Shown here piece after piece: positions 27,168-34,271 of a DNA stretch of 64,000 bases. The stretch covers positions 62,001 to 126,000 of the forward strand of contig CANRGX010000002.1 in the NCBI GenBank assembly GCA_947630215.1. The letters are read 5' to 3'. Each line of letters opens with the position of its first letter. The first letter of the stretch is position 1. The stretch is from an uncultured Eisenbergiella sp. GTDB taxonomy: Bacteria; Bacillota; Clostridia; Lachnospirales; Lachnospiraceae. The notes under the pieces were generated by a model, which worked only from the letters and a program-made list of their open reading frames with translations, searched no databases and had not been told where the DNA came from. A program made the translations under genes and the position numbers.

Positions 27168-28352
27168 ATGGCAAAGGGAAGATTTGGAATACACGGCGGA
27201 CAGTATATCCCCGAAACGCTGATGAACGAAGTCATTCGGCTGGAGGAGGCATACGAGTACTTTAAAAAGGAGCCGGCGTTTAACCGGGAACTGGATGATC
27301 TGCTGAAAAATTATGCGGGGCGTCCGTCCCTGCTGTATTACGCGGAAAAAATGACAAAGGATCTGGGCGGCGCGAAGATCTATCTCAAGCGCGAGGATCT
27401 GAACCATACCGGATCCCACAAAATCAACAACGTGCTGGGACAGGTGCTCATGGCAAAGAAAATGGGAAAGACCAGGGTCATCGCGGAAACCGGCGCGGGA
27501 CAGCACGGCGTGGCCTGTGCCACGGCAGCGGCGCTGCTGGGGCTGGAGTGCGAAATTTTCATGGGGAAAGAGGACACGGACCGGCAGGCGCTCAACGTAT
27601 ATCGGATGCGGCTTTTGGGCGCCAAGGTGCATCCGGTCACCACGGGCACCATGACGTTGAAAGACGCGGTGAACGAGACCATGCGGGAGTGGACCAACCG
27701 GGTGGCGGATACCCATTATGTTCTGGGCTCCGTCATGGGCCCCCATCCGTTCCCCACTATCGTCCGGGACTTTCAGTCCGTGATCAGCAAAGAAGCGCGC
27801 CAGCAGATTCTGGAGCGGGAGGGGAAGCTCCCGGCGGCGGTGCTGGCCTGTGTGGGCGGCGGCAGCAATTCCATGGGAATGTTCTACCACTTTATCGAAG
27901 ATAAGCAGGTGCGCCTAATCGGATGCGAGGCGGCGGGCAAGGGCATCGATACCAAGCTGCACGCGGCCACCATTGCCAAAGGCTCCCTGGGGGTTTTCCA
28001 TGGGATGAAATCCTATTTCTGTCAGGACGAGTACGGACAGATCGCGCCGGTGTACTCCATTTCCGCCGGACTGGATTATCCGGGCATCGGGCCGGAACAC
28101 GCCAATCTGCACGATACGGGCCGGGCCCAGTATGTGCCCGTGACGGACGAGGAGGCGGTACAGGCCTTTGAATATCTGGCGCGCACCGAGGGGATCATCT
28201 GCGCCATCGAGAGCGCCCACGCGGTGGCCTATGCCAGAAAGCTGGCCCCGACGCTTTCTCGGGAAGACAGTATGATCATCTGTCTGTCCGGCAGAGGGGA
28301 CAAGGACGTGGCGGCCATCGCCCGTTACCGCGGCGAGAATATCAGCGAGTGA
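27168..28352 (+). CDS. trpB: Tryptophan synthase beta chain
   Basis: PLP enzyme of 394 residues that condenses indole and serine. The Schiff-base lysine is in [14 protein letters not shown]. The phosphate-binding run is [27 protein letters not shown] and [11 protein letters not shown] are further conserved blocks. It is the short canonical TrpB1 type paired with TrpA, not TrpB2. The ATG at 27168 follows AAAGAGGAAAAAAG. Encoded between trpCF and trpA. Confidence 0.97.
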   Translation: MAKGRFGIHGGQYIPETLMNEVIRLEEAYEYFKKEPAFNRELDDLLKNYAGRPSLLYYAEKMTKDLGGAKIYLKREDLNHTGSHKINNVLGQVLMAKKMGKTRVIAETGAGQHGVACATAAALLGLECEIFMGKEDTDRQALNVYRMRLLGAKVHPVTTGTMTLKDAVNETMREWTNRVADTHYVLGSVMGPHPFPTIVRDFQSVISKEARQQILEREGKLPAAVLACVGGGSNSMGMFYHFIEDKQVRLIGCEAAGKGIDTKLHAATIAKGSLGVFHGMKSYFCQDEYGQIAPVYSISAGLDYPGIGPEHANLHDTGRAQYVPVTDEEAVQAFEYLARTEGIICAIESAHAVAYARKLAPTLSREDSMIICLSGRGDKDVAAIARYRGENISE

Positions 28353-28376
28353 AGCGCCCGGCGCATGGAGGGAAAA

Positions 28377-29159
28377 ATGAACAGGATAGAGAAAGCGTTT
28401 GCAGAGAAGAAAGCGTTTGTCGCCTTTTTGACGGCCGGGGACCCCAGCCTGAAGGCGACGGAGGAATATATACTGGAAATGGAGAAGGCGGGAGCGGATC
28501 TGATCGAGATCGGCATTCCCTTTTCCGACCCTATCGCGGAAGGCCCGGTGATCCAGGAGGCGGATTTACGGGCGCTGTCCGGCGGGGTGACCACGGATCA
28601 GATTTTTTCCATGGTGGAGCGCGTGCGCAAAAAGACCGACATCGCGCTGGTTTTCATGACTTACTTAAATCCCGTGTTCCATTACGGCTACGAGCGGTTT
28701 TTCGCCCGCTGTCAGGAGGTTGGGATCGACGGGATTATCATTCCGGATCTGCCCTTTGAGGAAAAAGCGGAGGCGGATCAGATTTCTTCCCGCTATGGCG
28801 TGACGCTGATCTCCATGATCGCGCCCACCTCGCAGGAACGCATTGCGCGGATCGCAAAAGAGGCGAAGGGATTCCTCTATGTGGTGTCGTCCATGGGCGT
28901 GACGGGAATGCGCAGCGAGATCAAGACGGATCTGGATCAGATTCTGGAGCAGATCCGGGCCGTCACCGACATCCCGGCGGCGGTGGGCTTTGGCATCCAT
29001 ACCCCCGAACAGGCGAAAAAGATCGCCGGAAAAGCCGACGGGGTGATCGTGGGAAGCGCCTTGGTGAAGCTGATCGCGCAGTACCGGGATCGGGCCCACG
29101 CCCAGATCGCAGCCTATGTGCGGCAGATGAAGGACGCCGTGAACGCCGCGGAAAAATAG
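28377..29159 (+). CDS. trpA: Tryptophan synthase alpha chain
   Basis: TIM-barrel lyase of 260 residues that cleaves indole-3-glycerol phosphate to indole, which is channelled to TrpB. The catalytic Glu is in DLIEIGIPFSDPIAEGP, and the catalytic Asp in GIDGIIIPDLPFEEK. The phosphate loop is near VGFGIHTPEQA and GVIVGSALVK. Start: the ATG at 28377 has GGAGGG at ideal spacing, whereas the in-frame ATG at 28365 merely overlaps that site. Last gene of the operon; I see no strong terminator before the convergent flavodoxin gene 30 bp away. Confidence 0.96.
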   Translation: MNRIEKAFAEKKAFVAFLTAGDPSLKATEEYILEMEKAGADLIEIGIPFSDPIAEGPVIQEADLRALSGGVTTDQIFSMVERVRKKTDIALVFMTYLNPVFHYGYERFFARCQEVGIDGIIIPDLPFEEKAEADQISSRYGVTLISMIAPTSQERIARIAKEAKGFLYVVSSMGVTGMRSEIKTDLDQILEQIRAVTDIPAAVGFGIHTPEQAKKIAGKADGVIVGSALVKLIAQYRDRAHAQIAAYVRQMKDAVNAAEK

Positions 29160-29189
29160 GAATCCCTTTCGCTTGTCCGCAGATGCTTT

Positions 29190-29654
29190 TTAAAACTTTT
29201 TTGCCAGGCTGTCCAGCCAGGCGTCCCGGTCGGCCTTTTCCCGCTTACTGGTAAAGAAATAGTCGGAAATGTCCGCGTCCGGCAGCAGGGTATGCACGGT
29301 CTGGAGCGCGGACGCCTTTCCGGTTCCGGCGGCGGTGACAAAGGGGATCACCTTCTGGCGGGAAAGTCCACAGTCCTTTACATACGCCTGCATAAACTGC
29401 GGCATGGTGCCCGCCCAGACGGGAAAGCCTAAAAATACCACATCATAGCCGGACAGATCCGCTGCCTGCCCCTCGTAGGCGGGTTCCTTTTTCTGCATGG
29501 TTTCCCGGACGACGCGGGCCACGGCCTGGGCGAAGCTGCCGTATTCTTGAGCAGGTTTTACGATAAACACATCGGCCGGGAATTTTTCCCGGATGGCTTC
29601 TGCGATTTGCCGGGTGTTGCCGGAGTTGGAAAAATAGAGGATGGCGTATTTCAT
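29190..29654 (-). CDS. Flavodoxin family protein
   Basis: Short-chain flavodoxin-like protein of 154 residues. The FMN phosphate loop is YFSNSGNTRQIAEAI (residues 7-21). A second flavin-loop segment GFPVWAGTMPQFMQAY is near residue 76, followed by FVTAAGTGKA. It probably carries electrons as a ferredoxin substitute or acts as an NAD(P)H-dependent oxidoreductase. Transcribed alone, convergent with trpA and divergent from tag, with AAAGGAGC before the ATG. Confidence 0.86.
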   Translation of the reverse strand: MKYAILYFSNSGNTRQIAEAIREKFPADVFIVKPAQEYGSFAQAVARVVRETMQKKEPAYEGQAADLSGYDVVFLGFPVWAGTMPQFMQAYVKDCGLSRQKVIPFVTAAGTGKASALQTVHTLLPDADISDYFFTSKREKADRDAWLDSLAKKF

Positions 29655-29789
29655 GAGAACGGCTCCTTTCTAAAGCAAATTTTTTGGATGGGAAATCCTT
29701 GTCTCATTATAGCACGCCGCCGTCCCGGAATCCAGAAAGGATTCGGTACAAGATCCAGGAAAGAAACAAAAACGTGGGGAGGAAGGCCT

Positions 29790-30401
29790 ATGGGATATTG
29801 CGATTGGGCGCAAAACAGCGAAGCGGATCGGTTTTACCACGATCACGAATGGGGCGTCCCGGTTCACGACGACAGACAGATGTTCGAGCATCTGACGCTG
29901 GAGTGTCTGCAGTGCGGACTGAGCTGGGCCTTGATGCTGAAAAAGCGCGAAATTTTCCGTCGGTGTTTTGACAATTTTGAGTACGACAAAATCGCCGCCT
30001 ACAACGAGCAGGACGTACAGCGGATTTTGCACACGGAAGGCATGATCCGATCCGAACAGAAAATCCGGGCGGTCATTCAAAATGCCAGGTGCTATCAGAA
30101 AATCCGCGCGGAGTTTGGCAGCTTCTGCGCGTATCTGTGGGGCTATACGGACGGAAAAACCGTGCTGTACGACGGGCACGCCGACGGCAGGATTCCGGTC
30201 AGCAACGGCCTGTCGGATCGGATTGGCAGGGATCTCAAAAAGAGGGGCTTTCGCTTCGTCGGGGCGGTGACGATCTATTCCCATCTGCAGGCCTGCGGCG
30301 TGATCAACGATCACGCGGGGGACTGTCCCTGCTATCAGAAAATAAATGCCGCCCACCCTACGGTGAAAAGAGCGCCGGATCGGGAAGTGGGGCAGGCCTG
30401 A
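29790..30401 (+). CDS. tag: DNA-3-methyladenine glycosylase I
   Basis: Base-excision repair glycosylase of 203 residues that removes 3-methyladenine. The Tag zinc site is visible: Cys4 and a His of FYHDHEWG at the N-terminus, and His/Cys in NDHAGDCPCY near the C-terminus. The helix-hairpin-helix core shows LECLQCGLSWALMLKKRE and LKKRGFRFVGAVTIYSHLQA. GGGGAGGAAGG lies directly before the ATG at 29790; the frame is open further upstream but overlaps the flavodoxin gene on the other strand. Confidence 0.94.
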   Translation: MGYCDWAQNSEADRFYHDHEWGVPVHDDRQMFEHLTLECLQCGLSWALMLKKREIFRRCFDNFEYDKIAAYNEQDVQRILHTEGMIRSEQKIRAVIQNARCYQKIRAEFGSFCAYLWGYTDGKTVLYDGHADGRIPVSNGLSDRIGRDLKKRGFRFVGAVTIYSHLQACGVINDHAGDCPCYQKINAAHPTVKRAPDREVGQA

Positions 30402-30452
30402 GGAAACAGCCGGCAGCAAGAGGAAAAAACTCTTTTCTTCTTTTTGAAATGG

Positions 30453-30461
30453 TGCTATACT
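30453..30461 (+). promoter_or_regulatory. Extended -10 promoter of ilvE
   Basis: TGC-TATACT with the TG at 30453-30454 and the hexamer at 30456-30461, 51 bp before ilvE. The -35 position holds only the weak TTTTCT (30433-30438). No T-box is seen in this short leader. Confidence 0.5.
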
Positions 30462-30512
30462 GTTCGCAGGACAGCGGCAGGCTGTCAAAACGGATGAGGA
30501 GTGTGATGGAGA

Positions 30513-31538
30513 ATGGAAAAAAAGAATCTTGACTGGGCGAATTTGGGTTTCGGATATCTGCCCACGGATTACCGCTATGTATCGAATTATAAAAACGGCG
30601 CCTGGGACGAGGGAGGACTGACGGCGGACTCCTTTGTCAGCATCAGCGAATGCGCGGGTATTCTGCATTACTGCCAGGAGGTTTTTGAAGGCCTCAAGGC
30701 GTATACCACGGAGGACGGCCATATCGTCACGTTCCGGCCCGATTTAAACGCGCAGCGCATGATGGACAGCGCAAAGCGTCTGGAGATGCCGCCCTTCCCG
30801 GCGAAGCGTTTCCTGGAGGCGGTGGATGAGGTGGTCAGGGCCAACGCCGCCTGGGTTCCCCCTTACGGCAGCGGCGCGACGTTGTATATCCGCCCCTATA
30901 TGTTTGCCAGTTCTCCGGTTATCGGCGTCAAGCCGGCGGAGGAGTATCAGTTCCGTATGTTTGTAACGCCCGTAGGGCCATATTTTAAGGGCGGTGTAAA
31001 GCCTCTGACCATCTGTGTCAGCGATTTTGACCGGGCGGCGCCCCACGGCACCGGACACATCAAGGCGGGACTGAATTACGCCATGAGCCTGCACGCCTAC
31101 GTGTCGGCCCACAATCAAGGCTTCGATGAAAATATGTTCCTGGATCCCGCCACGCGGACCTGTGTGGAGGAAACCGGCGGCGCGAATTTCCTGTTTGTAG
31201 GAAAGGACGGAAAGATCGTGATTCCCAAATCCGACAGCATCCTGCCTTCCATCACCAGACGTTCCCTGGCCGTGGTGGCAAAGGAGATCCTGGGACTGGA
31301 AGTGGAAGAACGTCCCGTGAAGCTGGCGGAGCTGGAGAATTTTGTAGAGTGCGGCGTCTGCGGTACGGCCGCGGTCATCTGCCCGGTGGGCAAGGTCGTG
31401 GATCACGGAAGGGAGATCTGCTTTGCCAGCGGCATGGAGAAGATGGGGCCGGTGACCCAGAAGCTGTACGATACGCTGACCGGTATCCAGATGGGCCGGA
31501 TCGAAGGGCCAAAAGGCTGGATCCGCCGGATTCTTTAA
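30513..31538 (+). CDS. ilvE: Branched-chain amino acid aminotransferase
   Basis: Fold-type IV PLP aminotransferase of 341 residues that interconverts Leu/Ile/Val and their 2-oxo acids with glutamate. The Schiff-base lysine is in GTGHIKAGLNYAMSL. Substrate and cofactor blocks are CQEVFEGLKAY, RPYMFASSPVIGV, CVEETGGANFLFV and ECGVCGTAAVICPVG. The length and the YFKGG segment fit the type II BCAT branch. No other branched-chain genes are adjacent. The ATG at 30513 follows GAGGAGTGTGATGGAGA. Confidence 0.95.
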   Translation: MEKKNLDWANLGFGYLPTDYRYVSNYKNGAWDEGGLTADSFVSISECAGILHYCQEVFEGLKAYTTEDGHIVTFRPDLNAQRMMDSAKRLEMPPFPAKRFLEAVDEVVRANAAWVPPYGSGATLYIRPYMFASSPVIGVKPAEEYQFRMFVTPVGPYFKGGVKPLTICVSDFDRAAPHGTGHIKAGLNYAMSLHAYVSAHNQGFDENMFLDPATRTCVEETGGANFLFVGKDGKIVIPKSDSILPSITRRSLAVVAKEILGLEVEERPVKLAELENFVECGVCGTAAVICPVGKVVDHGREICFASGMEKMGPVTQKLYDTLTGIQMGRIEGPKGWIRRIL

Positions 31539-31566
31539 GCGGCCCGTACAACAGACATAAGAGAAG

Positions 31567-31597
31567 GTCAGGGACGCCGTTTTTGTGGCGCCCTGAC
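31567..31597 (+). terminator. Hairpin after ilvE
   Basis: GTCAGGGACGCC (31567-31578) pairs with GGCGCCCTGAC (31587-31597), with one bulged A. There is no T run on the plus strand, so it may be a weak terminator or a 3'-stabilising stem. Confidence 0.5.
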
Positions 31598-31725
31598 ATA
31601 GGGCAGAGGGGCAGCTTTTGCCGCGGCCTACAGGGCGACGGTGGCAAAGGCCGCCTCTTTTTGACAGAGGCAGCCGGGGCCAAAGAAAGGCAGGACGAAG
31701 TGGAAGGAAAAACGGGGAGAGGAAA

Positions 31726-32745
31726 ATGCCTGTGAAAAAAGAGGGAAAACGGACGGACGCAAGACGGCGTCTGACAGCGCTCTTTCTGGCGGTGCTGCTT
31801 TTTTGCGTCCTGTCCGGATGCGGGAAAGAAACCAAGGTGGTGCTGACCACAGGGCTGGCGGAGGACGAGGTTTTCCGCATCGAGGGAATTTCCTGTACGC
31901 TGCCGGAGGTCATGCTATATCTGACCAATGTGCAAAAGCAGTATGAAAGCGTGTATGGCAGCCAGATCTGGGAGGAAGACGGACAGGGCGACAGTCTGCA
32001 GGAAGAAGTAAAGGAACAGGTGCTGGGAGAACTGGCACAGGTGAAATCCATGGCCCTTCTGGCGCAGAGGAAGGGAATCGATCTGCAGGAAGAACAGAAG
32101 GAGCAACTGGCCGCGGCCGCCCGGGAGTACTGTGCCAGCTTAAACGAGAAAGAAAAACAGCTGCTGCACGCTGAGGAGGATCTTGTCGCGCAAATGTACC
32201 GGGAGTATGCGCTGGCGCAGGCCGTATACCGGCAGATTGTGTCGGACGTCTCCCCGGAGATCAGCGACGACGAAGCGCGCATCATCACCGTGCAGATGAT
32301 CCGGCTTTCGGATCGGGATAAGGCGGAGGCAGTTTTGGAAAAGGCCCGGGAACAGGAAACCGGGTTTGAAGCCCTGGCGGAAGAAAACAGCGAGGACGAA
32401 ACGGTAAGCTGTTCCTTTGGAAAGGGAGAGATGGATCCGGCTATCGAGCAGGCCGCCTTCGAACTGGGCAAGGACGAAATCAGCGACATTGTGGAGGCGT
32501 CGGGCAGCTTCTATATTTTGCGGTGCACCAGCACCTTTGACGAAGCGCGGACGCAGGAAAACAAAGGGAAAATTCTGGAACGGCTCCAAAACGAGGCCTT
32601 TGAACAGGAATATAGGGCCTTTACGGATTCTCTGGCGCGCCAGTTAAACGAACCGCTGTGGGCTTCCGTGGAAATGCTGCACGACGACGCGGTGAGTACC
32701 GACAGCTTCTTTGCCGTATACGACAAATATCTGGGCGCTTCCTGA
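31726..32745 (+). CDS. PpiC/SurA-like peptidyl-prolyl isomerase lipoprotein
   Basis: Exported lipoprotein of 339 residues. A basic N-region, a hydrophobic core and the lipobox LSGC place Cys32 as the lipidated residue. A SurA/PrsA-like helical region (about 55-175) precedes a degenerate parvulin domain (about 185-275, with RIITVQMIRL, FEALAEENSED and SSFYILRCT). The domain would assist folding of proteins after Sec export, on the outer face of the membrane. The canonical parvulin HILV start is replaced by VQMI, so isomerase activity is uncertain. GGGAGAGG precedes the ATG at 31726. Confidence 0.78.
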   Translation: MPVKKEGKRTDARRRLTALFLAVLLFCVLSGCGKETKVVLTTGLAEDEVFRIEGISCTLPEVMLYLTNVQKQYESVYGSQIWEEDGQGDSLQEEVKEQVLGELAQVKSMALLAQRKGIDLQEEQKEQLAAAAREYCASLNEKEKQLLHAEEDLVAQMYREYALAQAVYRQIVSDVSPEISDDEARIITVQMIRLSDRDKAEAVLEKAREQETGFEALAEENSEDETVSCSFGKGEMDPAIEQAAFELGKDEISDIVEASGSFYILRCTSTFDEARTQENKGKILERLQNEAFEQEYRAFTDSLARQLNEPLWASVEMLHDDAVSTDSFFAVYDKYLGAS

Positions 32746-32752
32746 CCGGGCG

Positions 32753-33328
32753 TCATGCCGGAAGGGCAGCGAAGGCAGAAAAAGCCATTTCCAGGACACC
32801 GCAGAGCACCATCGCCAAAATGGGACTGCATTTGGTCTTTCGCAGGAGAAACAGGGCAAAGATAAAAAAGCCGATTCTTCTGACCGATAGATTGTCGCCG
32901 GAAAGACGCAGCGTTCCGTCCAGGAAAAAGGCCGCGATCAGGATAGATACCCCCGCCTTTGCGATGATGGCCACGATGGCGGGGCGCAGGGCCAAAAGCG
33001 TTTGCTGCAGCAGACGCAGACTGCGATAGCGGGTATAGAGACAGGCCAACAGGGTGACGAAGATACAGGAGGGCAGAATGCAGCCCAGCGTGGCGATTAT
33101 GGCACCGGCGGGCCCGGCGATCCGGGTCCCCACAAAGGTGGCGGCGTTGACGGCGATGGGGCCCGGCGTCATTTCCGCGATAGCCACCAGATCCGCAAAG
33201 GTATCCATGGAAATCCAGCCGTGAACGGTAACGATCTGATCCTGGATCAGGGGCATGGCGGCGTAGCCGCCCCCGAAGCTGAGCGCCCCGATCTGCAGAA
33301 AACTGAAAAAGAGCCGGAGCAGAGTCAT
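32753..33328 (-). CDS. Chromate transporter ChrA-type half protein, second
   Basis: Membrane protein of 191 residues, a single CHR domain with about six helices. Family marks are FLQIGALSFGGGYAAMPLIQ near the N-terminus and AEMTPGPIAVNAATFVG. Short ChrA proteins come in pairs of opposite membrane topology that together make the transporter, as with the gene immediately upstream, whose stop overlaps this start by ATGA. The substrate, chromate or another anion, is not determined by sequence. It converges with the PpiC-like gene with only 7 bp between. Confidence 0.87.
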   Translation of the reverse strand: MTLLRLFFSFLQIGALSFGGGYAAMPLIQDQIVTVHGWISMDTFADLVAIAEMTPGPIAVNAATFVGTRIAGPAGAIIATLGCILPSCIFVTLLACLYTRYRSLRLLQQTLLALRPAIVAIIAKAGVSILIAAFFLDGTLRLSGDNLSVRRIGFFIFALFLLRKTKCSPILAMVLCGVLEMAFSAFAALPA

Positions 33329-33900
33329 GCGCGGCCTCCTTTCCGCTTTTTCTCCCAAAGTGCGCGCAGCAGGCCGAAAGCGGCCGCGCCCAGCAGGATC
33401 CACAGGACGTTGACGTTACAAAAGCAGCTGAGAATAAAGCTGACAACCAAAATGACGGTCTGGGCCGTGTCCCGGGATTCGGCCACCTTTTTCTCCATGT
33501 CCCAAACCGCGGAGACGATAACCGCTCCCACGCCGGCTCTCATACCGCCCAGCAGGGCGGCGACGGAAGGCTGGGAGGAAAAGGCGTCATAGAAGACGGA
33601 AATCACGGACAGAAAAAGCATCGGCGGCAGAATGGCGCCCAGCACGGAAACCGCAGCGCCGGCAATGCCGGCCAGCCGATAGCCCACGACGATGGCGCCG
33701 TTGACCGCCACGGCCCCTGGCGAGGACTGGGCGATGGCCACCAGATCCAGCATTTCGTCTTCTTCGATCCAATGGTACTGATCGACGAATTTGTTTTTTA
33801 ACAGCGTCACAATGACATAGCCGCCGCCGAAGGTAAAAGCGCTCAGATAGAGGGTGGAGACAAACAGACGCAGCAGAATCTGTCTTTTATGCGGTTTCAT
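33325..33900 (-). CDS. Chromate transporter ChrA-type half protein, first
   Basis: Membrane protein of 191 residues and partner of the next gene. The CHR domain motifs are LSAFTFGGGYVIVTLLKNKF and AIAQSSPGAVAVNGAIVVGYR. Both partners carry the FGGGY and PG.(I/V)AVN blocks. The start is the ATG at 33900, preceded by GGGAGAA; an open extension to 34026 would translate through the 17-bp tandem repeat and promoter and is rejected. The pair is expressed from its own promoter. Confidence 0.87.
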   Translation of the reverse strand: MKPHKRQILLRLFVSTLYLSAFTFGGGYVIVTLLKNKFVDQYHWIEEDEMLDLVAIAQSSPGAVAVNGAIVVGYRLAGIAGAAVSVLGAILPPMLFLSVISVFYDAFSSQPSVAALLGGMRAGVGAVIVSAVWDMEKKVAESRDTAQTVILVVSFILSCFCNVNVLWILLGAAAFGLLRALWEKKRKGGRA

Positions 33901-33925
33901 ACCATTCTCCCTTCCGCCGCGCACG

Positions 33926-33976
33926 GATGAATACAAATCCGGGATGAAGACAAATCCGGGCTGAAGATAAATCCGG
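33926..33976 (-). repeat. 17-bp tandem repeat, three copies, in the chr leader
   Basis: Plus-strand units are GATGAATACAAATCCGG (33926), GATGAAGACAAATCCGG (33943) and GCTGAAGATAAATCCGG (33960). They sit between the minus-strand promoter and the first chr gene, and so would be transcribed in its leader. The 17-bp period is too long for DNA-phased operators. Slippage or an RNA role is possible. Confidence 0.88.
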
Positions 33977-33997
33977 GACGCGGCGCTTGCTGTTTTT

Positions 33998-34026
33998 ATT
34001 ATAAACGGCTTTGCCCGGGGGCGCAA
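33998..34026 (-). promoter_or_regulatory. Promoter of the chr pair
   Basis: Minus strand TTGCGC (34026-34021), 17-bp spacer, perfect TATAAT (34003-33998), about 100 bp upstream of the first chr gene. The transcript would carry the tandem repeats in its leader. Confidence 0.68.
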
Positions 34027-34119
34027 GGGACACAGCGCTCCCGGCTGTCTTTATGCGGCTGTTTATAAAAAATTTAGAAATGGGAAAAGCCCGTACTTTT
34101 GCGGTTTTCCAGACATTTG

Positions 34120-34146
34120 TTAGCACTCGTTTAAAATGAGTGCTAA
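34120..34146 (+). promoter_or_regulatory. CIRCE element (HrcA operator) of htpG
   Basis: Perfect TTAGCACTC (34120-34128), 9-bp spacer, GAGTGCTAA (34138-34146). It is the same sequence as the element before groES, apart from the spacer. It lies just upstream of the htpG -35 hexamer rather than over the start site. Confidence 0.96.
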
Positions 34147-34153
34147 CTTTGTG

Positions 34154-34182
34154 TTGACTTTTTTCCGGGACAGGGATACACT
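34154..34182 (+). promoter_or_regulatory. SigmaA promoter of htpG
   Basis: TTGACT (34154-34159), 17-bp spacer, TACACT (34177-34182), 8 bp downstream of the CIRCE element and about 90 bp before the htpG start. Confidence 0.75.
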
Positions 34183-34271
34183 TACTGTTGAAGAAAAAGA
34201 CGAAACCGGGAAACGGCCGCATAGGACCGTTCCTGCCGGCAGAAGGAATGAAAGAAAGGATCGTGATTTAC

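Noticed and set aside
30744..32489. Minus-strand open frame of 581 codons across ilvE and the PpiC-like gene
   Set aside because: It spans two unrelated real genes and their gap, and the product is Ser/Arg-rich without motifs.
34188..34271. N-terminal extension of htpG from a TTG near 34188
   Set aside because: The extra residues are unlike any Hsp90 N-terminus, and the codons lie directly after the -10. The ATG at 34272 fits the family.
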